Below are positions 48,971 to 62,100 of a stretch of DNA of 64,000 bases, piece after piece. The stretch's first letter is position 1. Each line of letters starts with the position of its first letter. Origin of the DNA: Lolium rigidum (lineage: Eukaryota; Streptophyta; Magnoliopsida; Poales; Poaceae); contig NC_061510.1 of assembly GCF_022539505.1 (NCBI RefSeq), positions 282,346,715 through 282,410,714 on the forward strand, read 5' to 3'. Below the pieces are notes generated by a model that ran no database searches, had not been told where the DNA came from, and saw only the letters and a program-made list of their open reading frames with translations. A program made the position numbers and the translations under genes.

Positions 48971-51900
48971 GTCTCCCACTTCCACTAGAGTCAATAATCT
49001 AGTTTACATTTGTAAAGATATAACACCTTGGCCTTCCGGTGCTTTATCATGTATTGCTCACGGGAGAAGTTTTAGTCAACGGATCTGACACGCTCAGAAA
49101 CGTATGTATTTTGCAATTCATTTGCGTCTCAACGCATCACTCATTTTCCAAATGAGTCGGCATTATTCTTATATGTTTAGTCCTCTGGTGGAACCTTAAT
49201 TCCGTGGTCTGAAATATGTCACTAATATTGTCATACACAATATAGCTTCAAAGTTCTGACACTATCGGAACTACACCAAGTTCTCAAAGAACTCTTTCAC
49301 TTAAACATCCTCAGTCATTGTCAAAACAATGACATACTATGCCTTCGTTTGTAGAATCCGTCACAATATTTAGAACTCTTCTAAATCTAGCATTGTGCTA
49401 CCTTTTAAACAACACTTAGCCTAATTGAAATTTGAGTTTCATTTTTATATGTGACCAAACAAATATTGGTGCAACACCTTACAGCGATTTGTTTGTCATT
49501 ACCCCATATAAAACTATATATGTATCCTTGTTTCTTCTAAAGCACACAGGGATATTCTTACTGTTTGTCCAATGATCATCACATGAATCATTCTGGTATA
49601 TGCTCCTAAATTTTTAGAGCACATGACATCTGATTGTGTACATATTATTCGTGATCTATAATCACTCATGTGTTTTTACTCATTGAGTGTCAGATACACT
49701 CAAGTCTTGTTAAAACTTCACATGACAAGAACATTTTCTTAATATTTCTATATTGAACTATTTCAATATCCAATCTATGTACTTTGACTTAAACTTATTA
49801 TGTGTTTCAATCTATCTTCATAGATCTTGACACTAAATATGTTTTAGTTCATATCCTTTCATTAAAGTTAATACTCAATGAAACCTTTTAATCAAGTATA
49901 TAATTACATTATTTATAACCAACTATATGTCATCTACATAAAGTATTATAAATATGTCTCAGCGCTCCCACTTAATTTCTTGCAAATGCAAGTCTCTTCA
50001 TCGTCTCTGATAAAATCAAAAACTCTTTGACTATTTCATCTGGTGAAGATTCCAACTCCGCGATACTCACTTCATCCAATTGAAGTTCGTATACCTATCT
50101 AGTATTCCACGGACTAGTAAAAACTCTTGGTTGTATCTTGTATACACCTTTAATACACACTTTTGTTAAGTAATGTATTTTGCCAACCTACTAGCATATC
50201 TCATAAAAGAAATATGTAGTGATTACTAGAATAGTTCACATAGACTATAAGCATTGCTACGAAAGATCTAATCTTATCGTAGTCTACTCTTTGAACTTTG
50301 TCGTAAACAACTTTTCGACAAGTCGAGCTTCTTCAAGGATATTTCATCCAAGTCCATCAATTTTATAGATCCTCTTACTTTCAAAAAGTATTCATCTATC
50401 TTGGATTTTATGGCGTATAGCCATTTTAACGGAGTTAGGGCCCATCATAACTTCTTTTGTTTGTAGTTGGTTTATCATTATTCAAAATCAATCCTTTGTC
50501 CACAATTCATTTATTTGATCACAAAGTAAACCATACCTACAAGGTTCAATATGTACTTCGATCTGCATGGCTATAACACTTTGTAGTCATGGGAGCCGTG
50601 ATCGTCGTGGTCGCTTTCGGAACCAATTTCGATGCTGCGCTATTCTGATCATTATGCTCAGGTTCATAAACCTTATCAAGTTCTATTGTCCTCCCACTCA
50701 AATACTTCGCTAGAAAACAATTTCTTGGAAATAAGCAAGTAATATTAACAAACACTTTTGTCTTTTACTTCATAGTGGGAAGAATTCCCAATGCAGGATA
50801 ACAACAAAGACATTTATCCGATTTTGGTTGTAAACTTATTTACATATGCTATGCATACCAAAATTTAAGAAATGACTATTAGGGTTCATACCCATGCCAT
50901 AACTTGTATGGTGTCATTTCAACGAATCATGATGATGCTCTATTTAGTGTAAAAAGCGATAGTCTCTAAAGCATAATCCACAAAAATATAATGGCATAAA
51001 TATTTTATCTCATCATTGATCCAACAAAGTTTGGATACATCTCTCGGATACTCCATCATCACTATGATATTCCAAGAAACGTGAGTTGTAGAACAATTTC
51101 ATAACTCTCTTAGATGTTCGCTAAAACTAGTAATTCAAATATTTCCACTATGATCCAATCATAGATATTTGACTTTTCTATTACGATGATTTCCACTTCA
51201 TGCTAAAATTTATTTGAATCTATTCAAATGTTTCAAACTTCTTCCTTATCGAATATATCCATATATACTCAATTCATTGTTTGAAGTTTTCATGAAGTAG
51301 AAGAATCTTCCGCACACAACTATGTCCAGTGGACCACAAACATCATCATGTATGTTTTCACTAAGTTAGTTGCCCGTTCAACTCTTGGCCTATGAACGGT
51401 ATTTTAGTCATTCGTTTTAGAAGAGATTTGCAAGCGCCAAATGATTCAAAAATCAAATGACTCCAATAATCCATTTGCATGGAGTTTCTTCATGCGTTCC
51501 TTTCCAACATGACCTAAATGGCGGTTCCACAAATAAGTGGAATTTAAATCATTTGCCTTATGGCATTTTAGCGTCAGTATTATGTGTGTGTGTTTCACCA
51601 TTAAGATTTATAATAACTTATCCATCGTACATGGAGTAATGTCATAATTTGAACAACTCATTGTTTTCATTTGACAAGAGCAAAATAACAATTATTAAGT
51701 TCTTTATTATAAATTCTAAGGGCTAGATAGAATGCCAACGATGAACATAATAACACTTTATTTTTGTTCCAGACGTGCATTCCTATCATATTCCTTGTCA
51801 GTCACTTAGGCCATTGCATTCTTGTATTGTGTTGTTTTGTATGACACTTCATACCAACCAATATGGTAAAAATACCCAAGAATTTCATTATGTGACCAAA

Positions 51901-53991
51901 CGAGGAATACATCGATAACATGTATATCATTTATATACACCTGAGCTAGACTTTCTAGTCTTTTCTTTCTTTCTGCCAAAATATCTCTTGCAATTTCTCT
52001 TTTAGCTTTCCTCATTATTCAGAAAAACACTTCAACATCATTAACTTCTAGGTTTGTTGGTCAAATACCATTAACCTTGAGGTTCTTACTTTGAAGTTGA
52101 TCATCATATGACAAGTGTTCCAGATTTCACTATTAGTAACTTTGTAATATGATGAACAATTTCACTCATAATTTTATCCATTATATCATGATGACTTTCT
52201 GAGACCATGTCTGTACATTCTAGGCTCGTAAAGTTTAACTTCAGTATTCGCATGTGCAAATCTGGCTTGCACCCATTGTATGCACACGTAGAATCTATAA
52301 CACCCGATCATCACGTGATGCTTAGAAACGACGAGTCTTAGCAACGGTGCATACTAAGGAAAATTACTTCATGGATATGCGAATATCGTTAGTGCCCCAA
52401 TAGTTGGAGTATTGGGATGCCTTGCGTCTTCAACCTTCGTACATTCCCATAAAACTTATGAGTTTATGTAGTCTCACCAAATTTTATTCTATCATCTTGC
52501 AATAAGGTCTTTAGATATCACATATATCTCATACCTTGATTATTTATGAAAACTAAATTTTCAGCTCCTTACTTTTCAAACAGATTTGAACTTCAAGTTT
52601 CACGGAGACAAGATAACTTTAGGTACTAATTGAAACCATAGTTCTATGAATCAACAATGTGAGGTTTACTAAAAGTTTGCAATAGGACTTAATCATTTCT
52701 TGATTCTTTAACAATACGGTACCAGTCCGTAAAGTTTCTTGTCAGATTTTAACAGTATTTCTATCTCAATTAGAAGACTAGCGCATGGTAGAAAACGGAT
52801 GCCAATACTACAAAATAATTCAAAATACTACTCAGACTATGTTTATGATAATTAGTTCATGTTTTAATCTAATTACTAATGAACTCCCACTTAATACAAC
52901 ATCCCTCATAGTTGTTAAGTGGTACACGATCCACATTCACTACACCAAAACCGATCATCACGTGAGATGATGTAGCTTCAATGGTGAACATCAACATGTT
53001 GATCATATCATCCATATGACTCGTGTTCAACCTTTCGGTTTCCGTTGTCCCGAGGCCATGTCTGTACATGCTAGGCTCGTCAAGAAAACCCAAGTATTCC
53101 GCGTGTGCAACATGGCTTACACCCGTTGTATGTGAACGTTGAGTCTATCACATCCGATCATCACGAGATGCTTCAAAACGACGAACTGTGCAACGGTGCA
53201 TACGAGGGGAGAACACTTTATTATCTTGATATTAATGTGAGGGATCATCTTATAATGCTACCGTCGCGATCTAAGCAAAATAAGATGCATAAAGGATTAA
53301 CATCACATGCAATTCATATGTGATATGATATGGCCCTTTAGTCTTTGCTCCTTCGATCTTCATCTCCAAAGCACGGACATGATCTCCATCATCAACGGGC
53401 ATGATCTCCATCATCATCGGCTTAGCGTCAAGGTCCATGGCGCCGTCTTCATGGTTGTTCACCTCATGTAGCAACTATTACAACTACTTTGAAATACTAA
53501 TCAACATGAAATATAAAGACAACCATAAGGCTCCTGCCAGTTGCCACAATACAATAATTATCATCTCATACATATTCATCATCACATTATGGCCATATCA
53601 CATCACCAAACCCTGCAAAAATAAGTGAGACGTCTCTAATTTGGTTTGCATATTTTACGTGGTTTAGGGTTTTCGAGAAAGATCTAATCTACCTACGAAC
53701 ATGAACCACAACGGTGATACTAGTGTTGTCAATAGAAGAGTAAATTGAATCTTCGAGTATAGTAGGAGAGACGAGTCACCCGCAAAGCCTCTTATGCAAT
53801 ACAAGTTGCATGTCGAACGAGGAACAAGTCTCATGAATGCGGTCATGTAAAGTTAGTCCGAGCCGCTTCATCCCACTATGCCACAAAGATGCAAAGTACT
53901 CAAACTAAAGACAACAAAAGCATCAACGCCCACAAAACCATTGTGTTCTACTTGTGCAACCATCTATGCATAGACACGGCTCTGATACCAC
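48971..53991 (-). other. Non-coding interior of the copia element
   Basis: AT-rich, with stops throughout all frames. It contains a diverged duplication: 52195-52370 and 53045-53205 share CCATGTCTGTACAT, CTAGGCTCGT, CGATCATCACG and GCAACGGTGCATAC in the same order, about 845 bases apart. The 53300-53990 part resembles the untranslated leader of Angela/BARE-type elements. The polypurine-side 100 bases resemble the end of an RNase H gene. Confidence 0.75.
53974..53990 (-). other. Primer-binding site, tRNA-iMet type
   Basis: On the minus strand the LTR end CCTACA is followed after one or two bases by TGGTATCAGAGCCGTG, the standard copia primer site complementary to initiator tRNA-Met. Confidence 0.9.
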
Positions 53992-55760
53992 TGTAGGGAT
54001 TCGTTGCATAGAAAACAAAAAATTTCCTACCGCGAGAACGCAATCCAAGCCAAGATGCAATCTAGAAGACGGGAGCAACGAGGGGATGATCGAGACTCAC
54101 CATTGAAGATTTCCAAAGCCTACAAGATGAGGCTCTAGTTGCTGCGGTAGACGATCACTTGTCGCTTGCAAAAGCGCGTAGAAGATCTTGATCACGGTGC
54201 CACAATCGGGCAGCACCTCCTTACTCGGTCACACGTTCGGTGTTGATGAAGACGATGTCCTTCTCCCCGTTCCAGCGGGCAGCGGAAGTAGTAGATCCTC
54301 CTCGGAATCCCGGCAGCACGACGGCGTGGTGGCGGTGGTGGTGGAGATCTCCGACAGAGCTTCGCCTAAGCTATGTGGGAGAGAGAGGTAGGAGGGAACC
54401 GCTAGAGGGTTATGGAGAGGGGGCGCCAGCTAGGGCAGCCTTGAGGGGTGCGGCCATGGTGGTATTGATGTGGCCGGCCAGCCCCTCCCCTCCGCTCTTT
54501 ATATAGGTGGAAGCCCCAAGGATTAGGTCAAAAGTCTCCGAATAAGACCCCAACATAAACCTTCCATATGACCAAACCTAGGGGGAGTGGGACTCCCCCC
54601 TTTCCTTGGTGGGGTGGCCGGCCACCATGGGGAGGAGTCCGCTTGGGACTCCTTCTCCCTTAGGCTGGCCGGACAAGGTGGGTGGAGTCCCAGGACTCCA
54701 CCTTTCATCCTGATTTCTTCTGGACTCTTCTAGAACCTTCTAGAACCTTCCAGAGAAAATACCGGATCATTTTCAAACCTAGAAAATGACTTCCTATATA
54801 TGAATCTTATTCTCCGGACCATTCCGGAACTCCTCGTGATGTCCTGGATCACATCCGAGACTCCGAACAAAACTTCGAGCTCCATTCCATATTCCATATC
54901 TACTTAAACGACATCAAACCTTAAGTGTGTCACCCTACGGTTCGCGAACTATGTAGACATGGTTGAGACTTCTCTCCGACCAATAACCAATAGCGGGATC
55001 TGGAGATCCATAATGGCTCCCACATATTCAACAATGACTTCAATGATCGACTGAACCATTTACATACGATACCGATTCCCTTTGTCACGCGATATTTTAC
55101 TTGTCCGAGGTTTGATCATCGGTATCTCTATACCTCGTTCAACCTCGTCTCATGACAAGTACTCTTTACTCTTACCGTGGTATGTGGTCTCTTATGAACC
55201 ATTCATATGCTTGCAAGCTATTAGACGACATTCCACCGAGAGGGCCCAGAGTATATCTATCCATCATCGGGATGGACAAATCCCACTGTTGATCCATATG
55301 CCTCAACTCATACTTTCCGGATACTTAATCCCACCTTTATAACCACCCATTTACGCGAAGTGGCGTTTGATGTAATCAAAGTACCTTTCCGGTATAAGTG
55401 ATTTACATGATCTCATGGTCGAAAGGACTAGGTAACTATGTATCGAAAGCTTATAGCAAATAACTTAATGACGTGATCATATGCTACGCTTAATTGGGTG
55501 TGTCCATTACATCATTCATATAATGACATAACCATGTTATTAATAACATCCAATGTTCATGATCACGAAACCATGATCATCTATTAATCAACAAGCTATT
55601 TATACAAGAGGCTTACTAGGGACTCTTTGTTGTTCACATAACACACATGTATCAATGTTTCGGTTAATACAATTATAGCATGGTATGTAAACATTATCAT
55701 AAACACAAAGATATATTATAATAACCTTTTTATTATTGCCTCTTGGGCATATCTCCAACA
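53992..55760 (-). repeat. 5' LTR of the coding-defective copia
   Basis: 1769 bp, TG...CA ends, a partner of 47202-48970. It is followed directly by the CACAC target duplication and then the 3' flank of the Ulp1-like gene. Confidence 0.92.
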
Positions 55761-56128
55761 CACACTCCCACCGGATGGAATGTTTATAAAACAATGGATA
55801 TGTCGACATTATAATCCAACTGACAAAAATAATAACAGTTGCTACAGCCTCAATCAGCTAGTTTTGCACAAAAATCAGATTAATAGATATGTAAAAAATC
55901 AACTGATAAAGTCACAGGTGAACAAAGCATAAGCTGGAAAATAAAAAAAAAGAATAGTTTAAAAGTTAGTACACTTCCATAAAACTAGAAGATTGACTAG
56001 CCAAATAATTAAAAAAAGAAGAAGAAACATAAAAGGATTGATAAAAAAAAGATTGTCTACACTACATCTTATCGGTCGCATCTCATCTCTTCTTCACAGC
56101 AATGGGACACTCATATCATGGAAAAAGA

Positions 56129-58743
56129 TCAGAAAATAAGCATTTCTTCGATGGAATCAGTGTCATCTGCATTGAAAAAAAATGAATTAAAAGAAGACGG
56201 GCACCTCATATCATGGAAATAGAATAATTTCATTGCAAATATGAACAACAGAAAGAAAAATGAAGATCTGACAAAAGGACTATGTGACATTCACCATTAA
56301 CAAGCTTGTTTTGCTCATGCATCCAGGGATAGTAACCTGGTGTCTGAAAAAAAGGAGTACAGTCAATTGTGTGCAAACAAACCACAAAAAATGATATGGG
56401 AAAAAGGCCAAATAAAAATAGATTTAAGAAATACAAACCTTGTGGTCAAATGGAATTCCCTGTCTCATGAAATGCATGCCAAAAAAAGAAAAAGAATACT
56501 GATCAATAGATTGATCAAGAAAAGATTTACATATTCAGAAAAAAGAAATCAAATGTGAAAAAACGTACATGCTTCCTAAGGATTTCTTTTGTTTCTAGTG
56601 GCATCCTCTCATTGAAAGGATGAGCAACCATATAGTAAGTAAGACTTTCGCGCAGTGGTTTTGCATGGTTCTAAAAAACAAAAAAGAAGACATATATTAA
56701 ATATACATTTTAAAAATATATTTCATTCATCGGTAACAAAAGAAACGAAAAGGAAATGAAAACACATGTGATAAGTAATTAACAAAAAAGAGAAAACATA
56801 CTGGTTCAAAATAGAGCTTGTTTCCTCCCTTCTGATTTCTTATTAATTCCATGACGAACACACCACTGTCAGAACTGAAAAATACATAAAAAGAAAGGAT
56901 AAAAGTTACAGTAGAAAAAGAAAAATAAGTTTGTATGAAATTAGGATATATAAGAAAAGAAAACAAAAGCCCTCGTAACTACACAATCAAATGGCCTGAC
57001 ACCTTCTTAAACAACATAATTTGTGAACACTCAAAAAAGCAAAACCTATAAAAAGGGAAAAGCTGTACAGAATCATAACTTACCCCACCCCCTCCCCCAC
57101 CCCATGGTAACTATATAATGAATGACCTGGTAACTTATTATCACCACCAATGGTAACTACATAACCAATACCCTGATAACTTTTAATCAAAATACAAACA
57201 TATAAAAACAAAAACAACTGCAGGGTGCATGATTGCTTATATACATAACAGAAGAAAAAACAGCACAATATCCATAAAAAATATAGAACATGTGAAACAA
57301 ACATAGGAAACTTGTGACATACTCTTTGTCCGAAGAACATACACTCCTGTAAATTGTTTGCATGCCACCAACTTTGATCAATGAGTGCTTGTACGATAAA
57401 TTGAATGTCATTTTAAAATTCTTAATTGCAACCTCGACATGATCAAAAACAAGCTTGAATTTTGTGTTAGGGTATAACACTTCAAACAACTTTAACCTAA
57501 AGTTGATAAGAAGAAGGTAGTAGAACCCAGATGTCATCAACGGCACATGCACCTACGATAAAAAAAGCATAACAGAGAAAGGGGAAAATATAATTGTGAG
57601 AAAAAATACAACATCTGATAGATAAAGTTTCAAAGCTGCTGAAAAGAATAAGGCAAAATAAAAAGAGGGTTATAAAACCATTATTTCAAACATATATAAA
57701 AAAATTATAAAACATACCAGATCCATTGAATCGATCTTAAAACCAATCATTTCATGTGATATGACTCTGGACAGGGTTCCAGGGTTCTCATAAGGTTTTG
57801 CAAACATAGCCTACATGTTGATAATGAAACATTAATACAGGTTTATCAAAAAAAGTGCAAACTATATATATCAGAAGCATATATATATATAAGATGAAAA
57901 AGAAAAGAAGCTTACAGATTTATCAAAAGGGATGAAAAATCATTTCCAATGGCCTTCAGGTAAAAGTTTCAGTGAACGCTTCTCTGTATCCTCAACAATG
58001 ACAGCTTTCCCTAACATGTTGATAACGTATTTGTTCACATTACCATACACTTGCATGCTAAGAGAAAAAACACGGTGCTCGGCCCAAGTACTACCCATCC
58101 GCACAATATTGACACTGGCAAAAAAGAACATCAACGAAACACAAAACAATTAAACAGTGAACACAACACACAAAAAAAGATGGACAGGATAAAAAACAAG
58201 TAATGTCGATAAAAATGAAAAAACAAAAGATCAATGGGAGATCAACTTACGTCTTTGATTTTGCAGTTTTGGGGACTCTGTGCACAATGTCCTTGAAAAT
58301 ATCTTATTCGACCAGTGTAGAACCGAATACTGATATGACCATGTTTGGGCTGATCTCTGTAACATTAAATGCTTGCTTTTCATAACTTGGAAACTGCGTC
58401 GATCGTAGCTTCGATTCGTGCTCAACCTCTGCTTGAAGTGTTGTTCTTAATAACACCCTGTCAAATTCACTTTCATCCCATGAATACGAGGTCTCAGGAG
58501 CTTGAACATGTGTGTGCGCTATGGTACTATTGCTGGGAGATATAAAGGATGTTTCTCCATCGTTAAAACAAGTTTCCTTTGTATTATCTATACCACCAGG
58601 ATCCATGCTCTGAACTACAGCTTCTTCATTAATTCCAAACATCCTTGGCCTCTTTATCAAGCAAGCAGATTCAGAACCAAAATCATTGCTTGAAATCGTT
58701 GCATTTCTTTTGTTGGAGGATAATATTTCATTGCATGGGTACC
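56129..58743 (-). pseudogene. Ulp1/C48 protease-like gene, catalytic residues lost
   Basis: Nine exons fit with GT-AG borders and matching phases: 58743-58251, 58114-57916, 57810-57718, 57552-57323, 56874-56802, 56670-56569, 56459-56439 (a 21-base micro-exon), 56343-56289 and 56166-56129. The first listed exon starts inside a codon, so the true start is upstream, beyond or displaced by the LINE. The C48 fold is seen as HVPLMTSGFYYLLLINF (usual place of the catalytic HW), LFEVLYPN (usual EVLDS) and DSGVFVMEL (usual DCGVFVM). His, Asp and Cys are thus all replaced (F at 57523-57525, Y at 57472-57474, S at 56865-56867). A TAA (58304-58306) and a TGA (57940-57942) also break the frame, while downstream exons stay open. 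Active relatives remove SUMO; plant copies are often carried by transposons. The last two exons are the least certain. Confidence 0.7.
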
Positions 58744-58968
58744 CTGCTGTTATCACCAGATTTTAACCAAGTCAGGAGGTGGGCCGTGATTGAGATGGGC
58801 CTGGAGAATATACACGGGAAATATTCATGAATCGGCCTCGTGCAAGAGTTTGGGCTAGATTGCTCGTGTATCTGTAAATTATAGTAGGTTACGTGTCGGT
58901 TAGAATTAAGAGATAGAGTTTAGCTCGTACACGGTTGGGTTTATTCCCAAGTTAGAAAGTCTACGGAC

Positions 58969-58976
58969 TATAAATA
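58969..58976 (+). promoter_or_regulatory. TATA-like box upstream of LINE ORF1
   Basis: GGACTATAAATATGTATC, about 170 bases before the ORF1 start. Plant L1 promoters are usually internal and TATA-less, so this may be inherited from an upstream element or be coincidental. Confidence 0.4.
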
Positions 58977-59142
58977 TGTATCTAGGGTGAAAAAAAGGGT
59001 CATGGCGACGTGGCGACTAAAACCCTAGGAGGTCATCGCCGGTGATCACCGGAGATCCTGGTGATTGGCTCATTCTGCTCCGATCATTGTGATCTCCTCC
59101 TTCTCCCCTTCAAGGTAACTGGTCCCTTGTCTTGTCTTCTCC

Positions 59143-62100
59143 ATGTCTTCTCCTGCATGGATCTGGAATGTGTGGTACTCTTCGGTGGAGGATCTGGATA
59201 ATGGTGTTCGGAATGTGTTGGATGGAGAGCTACACGTATGGCCTGCTAAGAAATGGATTACTTTGGTGGATGCGGCGGGTTCACCAATCATTGGCAAGTT
59301 CCTACGTAAGGATGATGGTGTTCTGGAAGTTGGATCTGTGGTTGAGTTTTCGGTTTTTCATGCATTAGTGGATCATTGCATTCTTTCTCCGCCTGATCAA
59401 TCTGGGTTGGATAAGGGGCCGGTGTATGATACATCTAAAACCCTAGATCTAGCTAGTCTGGTTAGGTCTTGGAAGATCACCTATTCCACAGTTAAGGATT
59501 TGGATTGGGGACGTATGAAAGCGTATGATGGATCTTTGTGTTACTGCATGGACAAGCATCTCAGACTGTATAATGCTAAGAGTGCTCTCATTGGGTGCCA
59601 GAGAGTTTCTTCTAAGGATAGGTTTCATGTTGGTTCAAAGATACGTTTCATTGATCATGTGGTTAGATTGGGGAAGATGATTAAATCTAATCCAGCTATG
59701 GATGATATTTCTGTTGAAGATGCGGTCTCAGGGCAAGAGGGTCTTAGTGCTTCTAAGGATGCAGTCGTGGATAATCAGTTTGAGGCTTTGTTGGCACAGG
59801 ATCCCAAGGCTGATCAAGTTCCTAAAGATTCCTCCTCTTTGGCTCATGCTGCTCTTTTTAAAGACCTAGATTTCTCCCATGGTATAAATTTTGCCAAAGA
59901 TGTTAAGAATAAATTTCACAAAGAGGTGCATCCATCTTCTTCCTCTGGTCATTTCCTTATGGTGGTAGCTTTTGGCCGAGCCACCTTCAAACTTGAGGAG
60001 GATTTGGTTGGTATTGCCTTAGAATCTGCTATTGGTGGGTTTTGTGGACAGCTCATGGTTTCTCAGTTACATGATAGAGTTTTCTCTTTTACTGTATCCA
60101 ATAAGGAAGTGGGATCATATTCTCAAGCTTCGGAAATTCTCATGTAAGCTTTTCAAGTGCTTTTTCTATTTGTGGGGTCGGGGAGGGCCCAATTGGACAT
60201 GGGAGTTTCAGAGATGGCAGAGAGAAACGGAGGAGGAATGGACTCTTGTAAGTCCATCCAAGAAAATCATGCAACATGGTTTAGCAGCTCTCAAGAAACA
60301 AGTGCCTAAGCCTATTTTAAATCTCAAGAATAAGGCTAACAAGAAGTTGGAGTTTGCCAAAAATCTTGGATATGAGGGTTGCTTGGGTTATCATAGTTCT
60401 GCTCAGCAGGGTGCTGTGACAGCTGATCCACCTGTCACGCTTGTTACTTCTTCTGCTCCACATATTACTTATTCTACTACTAAGCCTCTTCCTGTTGAGA
60501 AGAATAGTTTAAATGTTGATGCTCCTATTGAACAATCAAATTTGGAGAAGCATAAGAACCTCCAAGAGGAGAGGCCTAAGTCAACTCAAGATGACTTTGG
60601 TAGGATGATTGATGACATGGCATATAAGGTTTGGAATTGTGGCCGGTGTCTTAGTATGGGTCATCGTACACCTGATTGCACCAATGAGATTCGATGTCGG
60701 TCATGTTTTAGTTATGGTCATGTTAGAAAGAAGTGCTTGGCTAATAAGGAGAGAGGGAAAGTTTGGGTGCCTAAACGGATACATACGGGTACGGTTTTGG
60801 GTACCTGTACGGATAAGGAAGTGGCTACTTCTGGAGTTGCCGCCTCGGCTTCTGCTTCTATTAATGATATTCCAGATACTCTGCAACAGTTCGAGCAGAT
60901 TAACCCTGTCTTTCCTCCTGTCTCGGCGAGTCCGTCTTCTTCGCAGGCGATGGCGGTTTTCGAGGTAGATCCAACTCCATGGCTCCCTTGGGGGCATGAG
61001 ATCATTGACGGCGGGCCGACTCGCCTGCCGCGGACCTTCTACTTCACCTCACAAGATCCACCACCGCGGCACATGGACTATTGCATTGCGCTGGTTGATC
61101 CTCCACCGCCGCCGGCAGCGATGGCGCTTTGGAGGGAGCAAGTGCATAACTTCCTGACTGGGCCACTGCAATGCAAAGTGGTAACGTCCCAGCCTAGCTT
61201 GTTTGGTGTTGGTCTTTATCAGATGAGTAGTCCAAATTCGGTGAATGCTCTAGTTCAGCATGGTCAGTACCAGATTCAGAATAGATTACTGAGGTTTGTG
61301 CATGTGGGTGAGGCGCCGCAGAATCATCGGGCTGCTTTGGGGTTTCGTCGTGGGTGGTTAATGTTTCTAGGTGTGCATCCAGATTATCGCAATGACTTTG
61401 ACATTGCACAGGCAGTTGCTACTTTTGGTCAGTATCACACCTGGTACAATAATGATCCTGTCATGGATAGGGTACTGATTTATGCTTCCTTCCCTTCGCC
61501 ACAATTGGTGCCTCGTGATGTTGTGTTTGGGAAATTTGCTACAGTTGGAGGGGCTAAGGAATCATGGACGGCTCCAGTATATATCCTCACTGCAGAGTTT
61601 GCTGAAGCATTGCCAGCTGATGAGGATCAGATGCCACCAGATGGTAATCTTCATCCCTTCCCGGGAGAACTCCGTGCCAATAACAACATATTTGTTAATC
61701 CTCGCTTCCGAGAGATTGGGTGGGATGCTGTGCAGGATGTTGGGCATGATCAGCAAGGAAATCAGGGGGGCCCTCATGGGCAACAAGGTGGTTGGGGTTT
61801 GGGAAACAATGTGCAACATGATGGTTGGGGTGCTTGGGAGCAAGGTGAAGTGATACTCCATGATATTCAGGAGTCTATGGTGATCAATATGTCTTCAGTT
61901 AACATGATGGATGGGCAGCACACAGCGAGCGAGGAGGGTTTGCGATATCGCACAATGTGCTCAATATTGGAATGGTTCATACAGTGGTGGGGCCTACATT
62001 GCCACCTGAGATGTTGTATGCACAGGCTTTGCAATTGGCTCTTCCTTCATGGCTTAGTATGCATGTGCCTAAGGGACTCTCTGTTCCTTTTGGTTTTCTG

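Larger units (their letters stand above)
47202..55760 (-). mobile_element. Complete copia element, coding-defective, 8559 bp
   Basis: Two 1769-bp LTRs (47202-48970 and 53992-55760) are in minus orientation, with TG...CA ends and a perfect CACAC target duplication (47197-47201 and 55761-55765). A tRNA-iMet-type primer site adjoins the right LTR; a polypurine tract (complement of GTCTCCCACTTCC) adjoins the left one. The LTRs are the same family as 395-2112. The 5-kb interior contains no gag, integrase or RT frame longer than about 70 codons. Only scraps remain, such as an RNase H tail (DPLTK) near 49048-49092. I count about 40 differences between the LTRs (about 2 percent), so it moved recently despite lacking enzymes. 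Confidence 0.92.
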
